From positions 1-64,000 of the forward strand of contig QIGK01000141.1 of NCBI GenBank assembly GCA_003228875.1: 64,000 nt of DNA, in the 5' to 3' direction. This stretch comes from Rhodobacterales bacterium (GTDB lineage: Bacteria > Pseudomonadota > Alphaproteobacteria > Rhodobacterales > Rhodobacteraceae). The translations under genes and the position numbers were made by a program. The notes below the pieces were generated by a model. It searched no databases and was not told where the DNA came from. It saw only the letters and a program-made list of their open reading frames with translations. Shown here piece by piece: positions 18,767 to 27,423 of this stretch; position 1 is the stretch's first letter; every line of letters begins with the position of its first letter.

Positions 18767-18994
18767 CTACTCCGCTGGAATTGCTGCCGCTGCCGGTTCA
18801 GCCGGATAAGGCGGCGGGAAAATACAGGTAATTTCGGTTAGGCGGCGCATCCAGACAATGGTTCGAAACATGTCATCGGGAATGCCAAGCGCTGCCAAAT
18901 CCGTATCACTGACGGTTTCTTTCAATTCATGCCAGTTTCCGCAAAAATCACTGAGATCGCGAATTGGTATTCTTTTTTTCTCAACTAGTTTCAT
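18767..18994 (-). CDS. Small hypothetical protein (75 residues)
   Basis: An unrecognised 75-residue frame on the minus strand. It has a good ribosome site (AAGGTG before the ATG at 18994) and protein-like composition: a basic start MKLVEKKRIPIRDL, a central acidic segment and a Pro/Ala-rich tail (PPPYPAEPAAAAIPAE). It has no signal peptide or membrane helix. It is transcribed divergently from the TPR regulator operon beginning at 19162 and convergently to the PhnD-like gene, so it could belong to the neighbouring regulator module. No family can be named. Confidence 0.55.
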   Translation of the reverse strand: MKLVEKKRIPIRDLSDFCGNWHELKETVSDTDLAALGIPDDMFRTIVWMRRLTEITCIFPPPYPAEPAAAAIPAE

Positions 18995-19098
18995 GGTGTT
19001 GCACCTTTGATGGAATTCAAGATTGGTGGTTCTTGTCAGCTTATCTGAGCCTATGGCAGTAATTTAGGCGGTTCGCGTGAGAAAAACGTGAATACGCT

Positions 19099-19128
19099 TT
19101 GCAAACCTGAATTTTTCGTTAATATACA
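19099..19128 (+). promoter_or_regulatory. Promoter-like boxes upstream of the TPR-regulator operon
   Basis: TTGCAA (19099-19104) and TATACA (19123-19128) are spaced 18 bp apart. They would start transcription near 19135, about 27 nt before the regulator ATG at 19162. The boxes match four of six and four to five of six consensus positions respectively. Confidence 0.45.
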
Positions 19129-19161
19129 ACCTCAAGGCGTAATTGGTTGGCAAGGCTAGGC

Positions 19162-20805
19162 ATGATAAAAGACGCAAAACTGGAGCTTAGCCTATATGGC
19201 GATTTTGATTGCCGTTGGAGCGATGGCCGCCGGATAACCATAACCGGTGCCAAACACCGCGCCCTGATTGGGATGCTGGCCGTGGCCACCAACGGCGTGC
19301 ATTCCCGCCGCTGGATACAGGAACATTTGTGGGATCGTTCCGGCGCGGAATTGGGCCGGCAAAGCCTGCGGCGGTCTTTGTCGGATTTGCGCAAAGTTCT
19401 GGGTGCGGGTTTTGAAACGATCATTGAAGCAAATAATCTGGAATTACGATTGTTGCTTGAAAACATCACCCTGACAAGCCAACCAAAAGACGGCATTTTT
19501 TTGACGGGCTTAAAAATTGATGAACCCAAATATGTCAGTTGGCTGAAAGACCGGCGTTCAGCGTTGCTGGCCAGAAACCTGTTGCTTGATTCCGACACCA
19601 GATTGGCTGTGTCCCCCTGCGTGGCAATATTGCCTTTTGCGTCTGTTGGCAGCAATGCTGAGGAAAATCATTTTGGTGATCTGGTTGCCATGGATGTGGC
19701 GCGGGCGTTGTCCCGCTCTCGGTTTCTGGATGTGATTTCCCATCTATCCAGCCGGCAACTGGCTGGGCCACTGCTTGACCTTGGCAAGCTGAAATCGCGC
19801 TTGAACGCTGACTATGCGATTGGCGGTAATGTGCGGGTCGTGGATGGCCAATACCGGCTGGATGTCGATTTTTTTCAAACCAGCACTGGCCGGATATTAT
19901 GGACCGAAGAATTCCATGGACCGGTCACAGACATTCTGAATGGTGATTGCGAACTCGTTGCGCGTATCGCACGGCAATGCGGCCAAGAAGTTCTGCGGGC
20001 TTCGGTTGAAATTGCCCGCTCTGCACCCTTGCCACAGGTTGCGGCCCATGCTTTATTTATGACCTCGATCACCGGAATGCACCAGCATCAACTGGCCAGT
20101 TTTGCCCGCTCGCGCGATACCCTGGAAGAACTGATTTCGCGCTTGCCGGGGCATTCAAAACTGCATGCTTGGCTGGCCAAATGGTATATCCTTTCCATCG
20201 CGCAAGGCTGGAGCATTGATGTGCCCAAAGACAGCCAAATTGCCGCTGATTGCACAGCCCGGGCGCTGGACCTTAACCCCGATTGCGCCACTTCGTTAAC
20301 CATTGACGGCATGATCCAAGGGGATCGTAGCGAGGACATGAGCCTTGCCCTGTCTAGGTTTCAATCTGCCATAGAAATTGACCCAAATCAGGGACTGGCA
20401 TGGCTGATGTATTCGCGGCTGAATTCGTTTCAGGGTAAAGGCAGTTCTGCGGTTGAATTTGCCGTCAAGGCAAAGCGCCTGTCACCTCTGGATCCGCATG
20501 GGTATTTTTATGATGTCATGGCCTCGCTGGCGCATCTGGTTGACGGTGATTTTGATACAGCCAAAACCCTTGTGGAAAAATCGCTGAAGGCCAACCCGCG
20601 CCATACTTCTTCTTATCGGGTTCTGGCCATTGCGCAAATGCTGTCGGGGGATGGTGATAAGGCCCGCGCAACAGTTGGCACTCTTCGACAACTTGAACCA
20701 AACCTGACAGTGCAAAGCTATCTTTCCTCCCACCCTGCGGGGCATTTGCCCATTGGCGCAGATTGGGCTCAAGCCCTCGCAGATGCAGGGTTGCCGTCAA
20801 ATTGA
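19162..20805 (+). CDS. Winged-helix regulator with TolB-like and TPR domains
   Basis: A 547-residue soluble protein built like CadC/SARP-type regulators. Residues ~1-95 form an OmpR-like winged helix (TGAKHRALIGMLAVATNGVHSRRWIQEHLW ... SLRRSLSDLRKVLG). Residues ~150-300 resemble the TolB-like domain of adenylate-cyclase-like regulators (VAILPFASVGSNAEENHFGDLVAMDVARALSRSR, ADYAIGGNVRVVDGQYRLDVDF). The C-terminal ~220 residues contain TPR-like helices (ALDLNPDCATSL, SAIEIDPNQGLAWL, LVEKSLKANPRH). No transmembrane helix is present. It is the first gene of a tight operon with a haloperoxidase-like enzyme 22 bp downstream and a subtilase after that. The ATG at 19162 was chosen over a TTG at 19147. 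The signal it senses is unknown. Confidence 0.8.
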   Translation: MIKDAKLELSLYGDFDCRWSDGRRITITGAKHRALIGMLAVATNGVHSRRWIQEHLWDRSGAELGRQSLRRSLSDLRKVLGAGFETIIEANNLELRLLLENITLTSQPKDGIFLTGLKIDEPKYVSWLKDRRSALLARNLLLDSDTRLAVSPCVAILPFASVGSNAEENHFGDLVAMDVARALSRSRFLDVISHLSSRQLAGPLLDLGKLKSRLNADYAIGGNVRVVDGQYRLDVDFFQTSTGRILWTEEFHGPVTDILNGDCELVARIARQCGQEVLRASVEIARSAPLPQVAAHALFMTSITGMHQHQLASFARSRDTLEELISRLPGHSKLHAWLAKWYILSIAQGWSIDVPKDSQIAADCTARALDLNPDCATSLTIDGMIQGDRSEDMSLALSRFQSAIEIDPNQGLAWLMYSRLNSFQGKGSSAVEFAVKAKRLSPLDPHGYFYDVMASLAHLVDGDFDTAKTLVEKSLKANPRHTSSYRVLAIAQMLSGDGDKARATVGTLRQLEPNLTVQSYLSSHPAGHLPIGADWAQALADAGLPSN

Positions 20806-20827
20806 AACACCTAAAAGGAACCGAAAA

Positions 20828-21991
20828 ATGGTAAAACTTTCTGCTAACACAGCTGCTACTGCCGCAACTGCAGCCACCGCCGCGACAGCCGCTACAGCTG
20901 CGATTGGCGTTGCCCCCGCAGCGGGGGTTTATGACGGGGCCACCACCAGCGGCATTTTAACATCGTGGGATGGCATAATGGGCCCTTGGATCGGGGATCA
21001 TATGTCGCCTGACCCACTTGATGTGCATAACGTCGACAATCTGGCGGAATGGTCACAGATGGTGCGGGTGGATGTGATTACCAGTGAGCTGATGTCTCGA
21101 ATCGCATTAGGCAGCGCTGATGGGCAAACTGGCCCGCAGGTCTCGGTTTTTCATAAACATATCGAGGATTCCGCCACCGCCGGTGACGCAGTGGTTGATT
21201 GTAAATTATACCGCATGGTCGGCCTGCGCCGGCCTTTGCCCGCGGATTTTTCCGCGCAGCTTGAGCATCTTCGTGCCTATGCGGATTTGCGCAGCGACCG
21301 CGCTGGTGAAATCCTGACCCAGGCCGGCGGATATTTACCATATTTCTCAGCAGTGGCAGGCCTAAGCCCCAGCAAAAAACGCTATACCCATGAATTGCTG
21401 GATGTGGCGCAGGCAGTGGCTTCGCGGGTGGTTTTGCACGTCAAACATGGGCTTTCCTGTAAACGCCCCGATGCTTATTCAGCGCAGGTTCAACCCATTA
21501 TTCCCACCCCCGGTCATGGCGCATTGCCAAGCGGCCACGCCACTGAAACCCATCTTCTGGCCACGGTTCTGGCCAAATTGCTGGAATACCGTTCCAAAGA
21601 CGGGCAGGGCAATCCGACCCCGCACCTAACCAATATGCTGTTGCGGGTTGCGGGGCGAATTTCGCAAAACCGCACCGTGGCTGGCGTGCATTTTCCGGTA
21701 GATTCTATCGCCGGTGCCACGCTTGGTGTGCAATTGGGTAAATATCTGGTTAACCGCGCATTGGGCAATACCAGCCTTGAGGATATTGATTTTAACGGTG
21801 AAGGTCTTGGTGCGGAGCTGTTCAAACCCGAAGTATTGGAGCTGACAAATGGTGCCGACCCGATGGCGATTGACCTGACCGCCATGGCAGGCGTAACCAG
21901 CAATGGCCCACAAAATCTGCCCGCCGTAAACAGTTTCAAAAGCAAACAGCTGGCATGGCTATGGGATCAGGCCGCTGCGGAATGGAATTAG
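20828..21991 (+). CDS. Vanadium-dependent haloperoxidase / PAP2-superfamily protein
   Basis: A 387-residue protein with the complete oxyanion-binding signature of the PAP2/vanadium-haloperoxidase superfamily: K-x6-RP (Lys206 to Arg213-Pro214 in KHGLSCKRP), PSGH (234-237) and R-x3-G-x-H-x3-D (Arg282, His288, Asp292 in RTVAGVHFPVD). Soluble helical architecture and lack of membrane helices favour a haloperoxidase-like or soluble phosphatase enzyme over a membrane lipid phosphatase. The N-terminus carries six Thr-Ala-Ala repeats (residues 8-25) and no classical signal peptide. The ATG at 20828 follows AAAGGAACC. It lies 22 bp after the TPR regulator and 3 bp before the subtilase. Vanadate versus phosphate use cannot be decided from sequence. 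Confidence 0.82.
   Translation: MVKLSANTAATAATAATAATAATAAIGVAPAAGVYDGATTSGILTSWDGIMGPWIGDHMSPDPLDVHNVDNLAEWSQMVRVDVITSELMSRIALGSADGQTGPQVSVFHKHIEDSATAGDAVVDCKLYRMVGLRRPLPADFSAQLEHLRAYADLRSDRAGEILTQAGGYLPYFSAVAGLSPSKKRYTHELLDVAQAVASRVVLHVKHGLSCKRPDAYSAQVQPIIPTPGHGALPSGHATETHLLATVLAKLLEYRSKDGQGNPTPHLTNMLLRVAGRISQNRTVAGVHFPVDSIAGATLGVQLGKYLVNRALGNTSLEDIDFNGEGLGAELFKPEVLELTNGADPMAIDLTAMAGVTSNGPQNLPAVNSFKSKQLAWLWDQAAAEWN
20849..20902 (+). repeat. Six tandem Thr-Ala-Ala codon triplets
   Basis: Six 9-nt units each encode Thr-Ala-Ala at the N-terminus of the haloperoxidase-like protein. Synonymous positions differ between units (ACAGCTGCT, ACTGCCGCA, ACTGCAGCC, ACCGCCGCG, ACAGCCGCT, ACAGCTGCG). The repeat is therefore conserved at protein level rather than being a recent slippage product. 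Confidence 0.9.
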
Positions 21992-21994
21992 GCC

Positions 21995-24097
21995 ATGGCA
22001 AACTGGCAAATTGACCCAAGCCCCGATACGCTGATTTCGGGGCAAAAAACCCTGCATTTGCGCGATGCGTTTTCGCAATGGCAGTTTAACGGCGGTGAAG
22101 ATTTTCGTGCCTCGGCCCTGATCCAAAAACAGGATCCGCAGGATTTCAATTATTTTGTGCGCAGCAAAAAGCTGACCAAAGCCAAGCGGCCTAGACCGGT
22201 TGTATTGGGGGGTGGCGCAGCGTCAAATTCTAAATTTGATATGATCAGCCTGCTGCCAATTGCGGCCAGCTCGGTGCCAAACGGCGCGGTTCAGGCGGTA
22301 ACGCATGTGCCAGCCGATAACGGGTTGGACAGCGACAAAATAGTAATTATCGGCATTATTGATGATGGCGTAAACGTGTTCAATCAGCGGTTCCGCCCCG
22401 ATGGCCACGCCACGCGCATTGAATATGCGTGGGCGCAAGACGGCCCCGCTCCGCAAAATGGCGCGACGGTGCCGTTTGGGTCTGAAATGACCGGAGCCGA
22501 GATCACCAGCGCAATGGATAGCGGCAAATCTGAGCGTGAATTGCTGCGCCAGCACGGGTTTATGCCTGCGCAAAATCAGCCTTACATGCCACATGTTTTT
22601 GCCAATGCCAGCAATCACGGCACCCAGATTGCCGATCTGGCAGCGGGGGCGGACCGTGATGATACCAGCACGCTAAACACCCGCCTGATCACCGTGCAAA
22701 TGCCTGCATTTTCAGTAATGGACACCTCGGGCGCGAGCCTGATTTCAGCCCTGCACCACGCTGCCATCTATGTGTTTGACCGCGCGCGCGCCATGTCGGC
22801 CCATTACCAGAAACCCATTCCGGTAGTGCTGAATATCAGCTTTGGCCTGACGGGTGGGGCGCGCAACGGCCAGCAATTTCTGGAACGGGCCTTGCGAGCC
22901 TTGGCGATAAAATATCGCAAGGATATGAAAGCAATTTTCGGGGCAAATGCCGTGCCACCCGTGGTGCGGGTGGTCTCGGCTGGCAATGAAAATATCCAGC
23001 AATTACATGCAATTGCCACAGATACCGGCGCGCTTGATCTGCCGGTTCGCTTGCAACCCGAAGACACAACCCCCAGCTTTCTGGAAATCTGGCTGCCGGA
23101 ATCGGCATCGTCTGCTGAACTGACAATCACCACCCCATCCGGCATGGTCAAAACCATTTCTTTTGGTGGGCTTGATGCCCAAAACCCTGCGGACTTTGAC
23201 GCGCATATTTTGGCCGATGATCCAAGCGCGCCGGTTTGTCGGGTAACCCTCGACGCACCGATGCGGGCCGCTGGCCAGCCAGACGCGCAATTTTGGCGCG
23301 GCGTGGTTGCCTTTGCGCCAACCCGTTCAATAATTGCCGGGCGGCCCGCTGTTGAAGCAGGGCTTTGGCAGGTCTCGGTAACGGCCCAAGGCAGCACCGC
23401 AAAATTACAGGCATGGATATTGCGCGATACCCCGGTTTCGGGTTTTTCCAGCAATGGCCGCCAAGCCTATTTTGATGATGATTATCGCGGCAATGCCAGC
23501 TATACGGCCTCGGTTTTTGACTGGACCGGCGACAGAGCTGTCGACGATCTACCCAACCGGACCAGCGTTATTTCACGAAATGGCGCGATTTCGGGTCTTG
23601 CCACCAATTCAATGTTACGCCGCAAAAACGGCAATCCAAAACCCGGCGACGGGCCGGAAATGGACAGCGTTAGTGTTGGTGCCTATCGTTGGGACCAGCC
23701 TCGTGCTGCGATCTATTCGGCGGCAGATAACATTGGCAATGACCAAGCGCCGATGGTGATGGCCATGGCTGAGAACTCCCGTTTTGTGCCAGATATCCGC
23801 GCTTCGGGCAGCTATAGCGATACGGGTTCTTCGCTGAATGGCACCAGCGCCGCCGCGCCGATTGTTTCGCGCATGCTGGCCGCACATATTGCTGATATGG
23901 CACAGGCGAATTACGCCGGATTTGACCCAAAAACCTATCTGCAAACGCTGGGCGTGGCACCGTCGCGCCCCACCAGCGTCGAAACCGCCAGCGGCTCGGG
24001 TATTCGGGCTGAGCGGCTGCGCGATGCTGGCGTTTTGTTGCCCTTGCCCACGGCCCTGAAAGCCAAAGTTGAGCGGGATAATCGCCCCAAAGTTTAA
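21995..24097 (+). CDS. S8-family (subtilisin-like) serine peptidase
   Basis: A 700-residue protease. The catalytic triad is visible: Asp123 in IIGIIDDGVN, His208 in NHGTQIADLAAG and Ser618 in LNGTSAAAPIVSR, with the oxyanion Asn331 in SAGNEN. An insertion of about 250 residues lies between the oxyanion Asn and the Ser, including a beta-rich part (about 345-480). The first ~110 residues have no signal peptide and no obvious inhibitor-type propeptide, so the enzyme may act inside the cell or leave by a non-classical route. It starts 3 bp after the haloperoxidase-like gene and ends at a terminator, so it is the last gene of the operon. Substrates are unknown; the neighbouring enzyme is one candidate. 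Confidence 0.88.
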   Translation: MANWQIDPSPDTLISGQKTLHLRDAFSQWQFNGGEDFRASALIQKQDPQDFNYFVRSKKLTKAKRPRPVVLGGGAASNSKFDMISLLPIAASSVPNGAVQAVTHVPADNGLDSDKIVIIGIIDDGVNVFNQRFRPDGHATRIEYAWAQDGPAPQNGATVPFGSEMTGAEITSAMDSGKSERELLRQHGFMPAQNQPYMPHVFANASNHGTQIADLAAGADRDDTSTLNTRLITVQMPAFSVMDTSGASLISALHHAAIYVFDRARAMSAHYQKPIPVVLNISFGLTGGARNGQQFLERALRALAIKYRKDMKAIFGANAVPPVVRVVSAGNENIQQLHAIATDTGALDLPVRLQPEDTTPSFLEIWLPESASSAELTITTPSGMVKTISFGGLDAQNPADFDAHILADDPSAPVCRVTLDAPMRAAGQPDAQFWRGVVAFAPTRSIIAGRPAVEAGLWQVSVTAQGSTAKLQAWILRDTPVSGFSSNGRQAYFDDDYRGNASYTASVFDWTGDRAVDDLPNRTSVISRNGAISGLATNSMLRRKNGNPKPGDGPEMDSVSVGAYRWDQPRAAIYSAADNIGNDQAPMVMAMAENSRFVPDIRASGSYSDTGSSLNGTSAAAPIVSRMLAAHIADMAQANYAGFDPKTYLQTLGVAPSRPTSVETASGSGIRAERLRDAGVLLPLPTALKAKVERDNRPKV

Positions 24098-24101
24098 TAA
24101 G

Positions 24102-24125
24102 CGCGGCCTATGCTGGCCGCGTTTT
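24102..24125 (+). terminator. Terminator after the subtilase gene
   Basis: A perfect 7-bp GC stem (CGCGGCC 24102-24108, GGCCGCG 24115-24121) with a 6-nt loop is followed by four T residues, 4 bp after the peptidase stop. It closes the three-gene operon. Confidence 0.7.
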
Positions 24126-24377
24126 GACTAAACGTCTTTTAGTGCCTTTTTATGCATCCAATCCGCATGATTGGGGGCCTTTTTGGTGCGCGACCATTTC
24201 TCCAGCATGTCCCATTTTATCGCCTCCAGATTTTTCTTGAATGCAATCAGTAGACTGCATAAAATCCGCAGTAATGCCGGCCAACATTTCCCACCCCCAT
24301 AGCATTGGCTAGCCAGATCGGTTATCACCCTCAAAACTCGTAAAAAACATCGCTGTGCAAACAAGCAGGAGCCATAA

Positions 24378-25793
24378 ATGAACTGGGAAGAATTCGCTAA
24401 ATGGGGCGCGCGTATATCAAACTGGGGTAAATCCTATCATGGCAATATCCGTGATCTGCCGGTGCGTTCGCAGGTGGCACCGGGTGATGTGTTTAAGGCG
24501 TTGCCCGCCAGCCCGCCTGAATCGGGCACCGATATGGAAAACATTTTTGCAGATTTTGAACGCATTGTGATGCCCGGCATTACCCATTGGCAACACCCTC
24601 GGTTTTTTGCCTATTTTCCCGCCAACGCCACGCCGCCCAGCATGTTGGCTGATTTTCTCAGCTCTACCATTGCGGCCAATTGCCTGCTTTGGCAGACCTC
24701 TCCGGCGGGCACAGAGCTGGAAACCCGTATGATGCACTGGTTGCGCCAATCTTTGGGGCTGGCCGATCATTTTGAAGGCGTTATTCAAGACAGCGCATCA
24801 ACCGCAACGTTGGCAGCGGTGCTGACCATGCGTGAACGCGCTTTGAAATGGCAAGGTAATTCGCGTGGGTTGGCAGGCCAGAAAACCTTGCGGATATATT
24901 GTTCGGACGAGGTCCACACATCGGTGGATCGCGCGGTCTGGGTGGCGGGCATTGGTGGTGATAATCTGGTTCGGGTGCCGATCACCGGTGCCATGCGCGG
25001 CATGGATTGTGAAGCGCTGCGCCAATTGATCAAGGCTGATCTGGATGCAGGATATTTACCTGCCGGTATCATTGCCTGTGTTGGCGGCACCGGCAGCGGC
25101 GCCACCGATGCCATCGACAAGGTCTGTGATATTGCACAGGAATTTGGTCTGTTTACCCATATTGACGCCGCATGGGCGGGGTCAGCCATGATTTGCCCGG
25201 AATTCCGCAGATTTTGGCCCGGCATAGACCGCGCTGATTCAATTGTGTTTAACCCGCATAAATGGCTTGGTATTCAATTTGATTGTTCTGCGCATTTCAT
25301 CCGCGAACCCGACGATCTGGTGCGCACATTGGCGATCCGGCCCGAATATCTGAAAACCGATGGCCAAGACCAGATCATCAATTATTCGGAATGGTCAGTG
25401 CCGCTAGGTCGGCGGTTTCGCGCCTTGAAAATCTGGTTTGTGCTGCGCAGTTACGGGCTGGAAGGCCTGCGGGAAAGGATCAGGAACCATGTGCAATGGT
25501 CCGAAGAAATTTGTGCAAAGCTGGCAAATACCGCAGGGTTTGAAATTGTCACCCAGCCGTTTCTGTCGCTGTTTAGCTTTCGGTATATCCCGAAAAACAC
25601 GGTTGATGCGGATATGCTAAACCAGAAATTGCTCGACACAATCAATGATGATGGTCGTATTTATCTGACCAAAACACGGGTCGATGGCAAGCTGGTGATC
25701 CGCTTTACCGCGGGTCAGTTTGACACCACCCAGACCGATGTTGAAATGGCTTATTTGGTCATAACCGAACTGGCAGCAACGATGCGTCCTTAG
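24378..25793 (+). CDS. Group II PLP decarboxylase (aromatic-L-amino-acid decarboxylase-like)
   Basis: A 471-residue PLP enzyme of the DOPA/tryptophan/tyrosine decarboxylase family. Landmarks include PRFFAYFPAN and SSTIAANCLLWQTSPAGTELE (94-115), typical of aromatic decarboxylases, QDSASTATLAAVL (137-149), His180 in SDEVHTS, which stacks on PLP, Asp263 in HIDAAWAGSA, and the Schiff-base Lys295 in FNPHKWLG. It would turn phenylalanine, tyrosine, tryptophan or DOPA into the amine and CO2. The ATG at 24378 follows CAGGAG. It stands alone, converging on the nitrile hydratase operon; the nearby phenylacetate genes suggest aromatic amines as products, which is inference. Confidence 0.88.
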   Translation: MNWEEFAKWGARISNWGKSYHGNIRDLPVRSQVAPGDVFKALPASPPESGTDMENIFADFERIVMPGITHWQHPRFFAYFPANATPPSMLADFLSSTIAANCLLWQTSPAGTELETRMMHWLRQSLGLADHFEGVIQDSASTATLAAVLTMRERALKWQGNSRGLAGQKTLRIYCSDEVHTSVDRAVWVAGIGGDNLVRVPITGAMRGMDCEALRQLIKADLDAGYLPAGIIACVGGTGSGATDAIDKVCDIAQEFGLFTHIDAAWAGSAMICPEFRRFWPGIDRADSIVFNPHKWLGIQFDCSAHFIREPDDLVRTLAIRPEYLKTDGQDQIINYSEWSVPLGRRFRALKIWFVLRSYGLEGLRERIRNHVQWSEEICAKLANTAGFEIVTQPFLSLFSFRYIPKNTVDADMLNQKLLDTINDDGRIYLTKTRVDGKLVIRFTAGQFDTTQTDVEMAYLVITELAATMRP

Positions 25794-25797
25794 CAGG

Positions 25798-26139
25798 TTA
25801 TTCCCCAGCCTCAAGCAATACTGGCTGGCCGTGTGGCGTGGCCAGATAAGCCCGCGCCCAAATAGCGCTGCGCTGGTTAATGGTGGCTCGGTCAACACCG
25901 GAATTTTGCGAAAGCAGGGTTTCGAGCGCCGCCAGCGCGCAATGGTAATACGTTTCAGCGGTGTCAGGTTTTTGCTGGGTTTCAGCCTCATGGCGTTGTT
26001 GGCCTAGGGCCGCTGCCCACTGGTTTGCTGAAAATAAGCCCGATTGCACCAGCCCGTCAGCCACAGCCAATACCTGCGCATGCCAAGGTTGGTCAAACAC
26101 CGCTGAATCATTTTTTAGAAACGGGCTAAGGTTTTTCAA
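25798..26139 (-). CDS. Nitrile hydratase accessory (activator) protein
   Basis: A 113-residue protein resembling the small nitrile hydratase accessory/metallochaperone proteins that help insert the metal and are themselves similar to the beta-subunit N-terminus. Visible similarity is FDQPWHAQVLAVADGLVQSGLFSANQWAAALGQ, plus AETYYHCALAALETLL. It overlaps the end of the beta-subunit gene by 14 bp. No ATG lies in a sensible place; I used TTG at 26139 (KNLSPFLKND), which has GGGAGAGC a few bases upstream. An ATT at 26142 is possible. It is the last gene of the transporter-nitrile hydratase operon. Confidence 0.75.
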   Translation of the reverse strand: MKNLSPFLKNDSAVFDQPWHAQVLAVADGLVQSGLFSANQWAAALGQQRHEAETQQKPDTAETYYHCALAALETLLSQNSGVDRATINQRSAIWARAYLATPHGQPVLLEAGE

Positions 26140-26779
26140 AATAGCTCTCCCACAGGTCCAGATAAACCACGTCATTGCGGCTGGCTTCCGGCCCCCATAA
26201 TGCGCGGGCGGTAAAGCCAATCGTATAAATATGCTGGCCCTCATGCACACCTTTTGCCCCCGCATCGGCAAATAAATGGCTACCACGATAAGCATGGATA
26301 GTGCCGGATTTACCGCGCGCATATTGGGGCAGGCGGCTGTGGTGGCTGCTGGAAAAAGCCATTGTTTTCACAAGGTCACCCACCCTGAAAACCGGCATCG
26401 CAGCAGCGGCTTCGGAGAAATCACGGCAAGACACGCGGTTGGCCTCTATCGCATCGGCTTTGGATTGCTTTTCAGCCGCAGCGCCGGTTTTGTCCGTATG
26501 GCCGCTGGTTATTTCATCAAGTGTAAACACCCCCGACAGCACAAATGCCGCCGCAGAGGTTTGCATCCAGCTATCGAAATAGGGCCGCGTCAGGTAATCC
26601 ACCGGATCAATGCGTTCACGCACATGTCGCCACCAGTCGATGGTCCAGTCATCCGCGCGGACATTGCGCGAAATCGCCCACATGCGGCCCTCGTAATCAT
26701 GGTGGAACGGTTCGTCGGTTTCATCGACATCCACAGCGCCGTAACCCTGTTTGCCACCCATATCATGAATGCCATCCAT
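26126..26779 (-). CDS. nthB: Nitrile hydratase beta subunit
   Basis: A 217-residue protein beginning MDGIHDMGGKQGYG, the hallmark start of nitrile hydratase beta subunits. Later family segments are EPFHHDYEGRMWAISRN, PYFDSWMQTSAAAFVLSG, RVGDLVKT and YARGKSGTIHAYRGSHLFADA. It forms a heterodimer with the alpha subunit and contributes arginines that hold the oxidised metal-site cysteines. The ATG at 26779 lies inside the alpha stop (TGATG), so the subunits are translationally coupled in alpha-beta order, as in many cobalt-type operons. It would hydrate a nitrile to an amide in the cytoplasm; no amidase gene is adjacent. Confidence 0.93.
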   Translation of the reverse strand: MDGIHDMGGKQGYGAVDVDETDEPFHHDYEGRMWAISRNVRADDWTIDWWRHVRERIDPVDYLTRPYFDSWMQTSAAAFVLSGVFTLDEITSGHTDKTGAAAEKQSKADAIEANRVSCRDFSEAAAAMPVFRVGDLVKTMAFSSSHHSRLPQYARGKSGTIHAYRGSHLFADAGAKGVHEGQHIYTIGFTARALWGPEASRNDVVYLDLWESYFEKP

Positions 26780-27414
26780 CAGCTTACCGCCAATTCGCGC
26801 TGAGTGCCTATCATGGAATTGCGAGTGATCAATGCTGCCAGTTGATCTTCCGTCCAACTCTCGGTGCCTTTGGGTTGCTGCGGGATCACGATATAGCGTA
26901 GTTCGGCAGTGCTGTCCCAGATTTTGACAGCGATTTCATCAGGCAATTCCACCCCGAATTCAGCCAGAACTTTGCGCGGCTCGCGCACGATGCGGGATCG
27001 GTAAGCGGCTGATTTATACCAACTGGGCGACATGCCAAGAATTGAAAACGGATAGCAGGAACAAAGCGTGCAAACCACGGCGTTATGGGTTTGATCGGTA
27101 TTTTCAACGGCAATAAGATGCCCCGTGGCGTTGCCTTCAAAGCCGAATTCTTTTATGGCCTCGGCCGCATTTTTAAGCAGCCGAGCCTTAAAACCCGCAT
27201 CCAACCAAGCTCGCGCCACCACTTGCGCGCCGCGTTTGGGGCCGATTTCCTCGGAATAGGCCTCCACCCATGCATCAATGGTTTCGGTTGAGATCATGCC
27301 GCGCTCAACAAGTAGGCTTTCCAGCGCTTTGACCCGCAACGCCGGTTCACTGGGCAAATGGCTGTGCAAATGCGCGTGAACCTTGGCAGCCGCGTCAGAA
27401 TCGAATGTGGACAT
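26779..27414 (-). CDS. nthA: Nitrile hydratase alpha subunit, cobalt type
   Basis: A 211-residue catalytic subunit. The metal-binding claw VCTLCSC has Cys115, Cys118, Ser119 and Cys120. A Thr at position 2 of the claw (C-T-L-C-S-C) is the established signature of cobalt enzymes, while iron enzymes carry Ser. Further family segments are WVEAYSEEIGPKRGAQVVARAWLD and YPFSILGMSPSWYKSAAYRSRIVREPR. The gene begins 9 bp after the ABC ATPase gene on the same strand, so it is the downstream part of a transporter operon. Substrate is unknown. Confidence 0.95.
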   Translation of the reverse strand: MSTFDSDAAAKVHAHLHSHLPSEPALRVKALESLLVERGMISTETIDAWVEAYSEEIGPKRGAQVVARAWLDAGFKARLLKNAAEAIKEFGFEGNATGHLIAVENTDQTHNAVVCTLCSCYPFSILGMSPSWYKSAAYRSRIVREPRKVLAEFGVELPDEIAVKIWDSTAELRYIVIPQQPKGTESWTEDQLAALITRNSMIGTQRELAVS

Positions 27415-27423
27415 GTCTTTTCC

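Noticed and set aside
20849-20902. Possible CRISPR or minisatellite
   Set aside because: The 9-nt units encode Thr-Ala-Ala in frame with varied synonymous bases, so it is a coding repeat.
24128-24364. 78-codon minus-strand frame behind the subtilase terminator
   Set aside because: Its C-terminal 26 residues (MLEKWSRTKKAPNHADWMHKKALKDV region) look protein-like, but the N-terminal half does not and there is no clear start; possibly a gene remnant, not supported enough to list.
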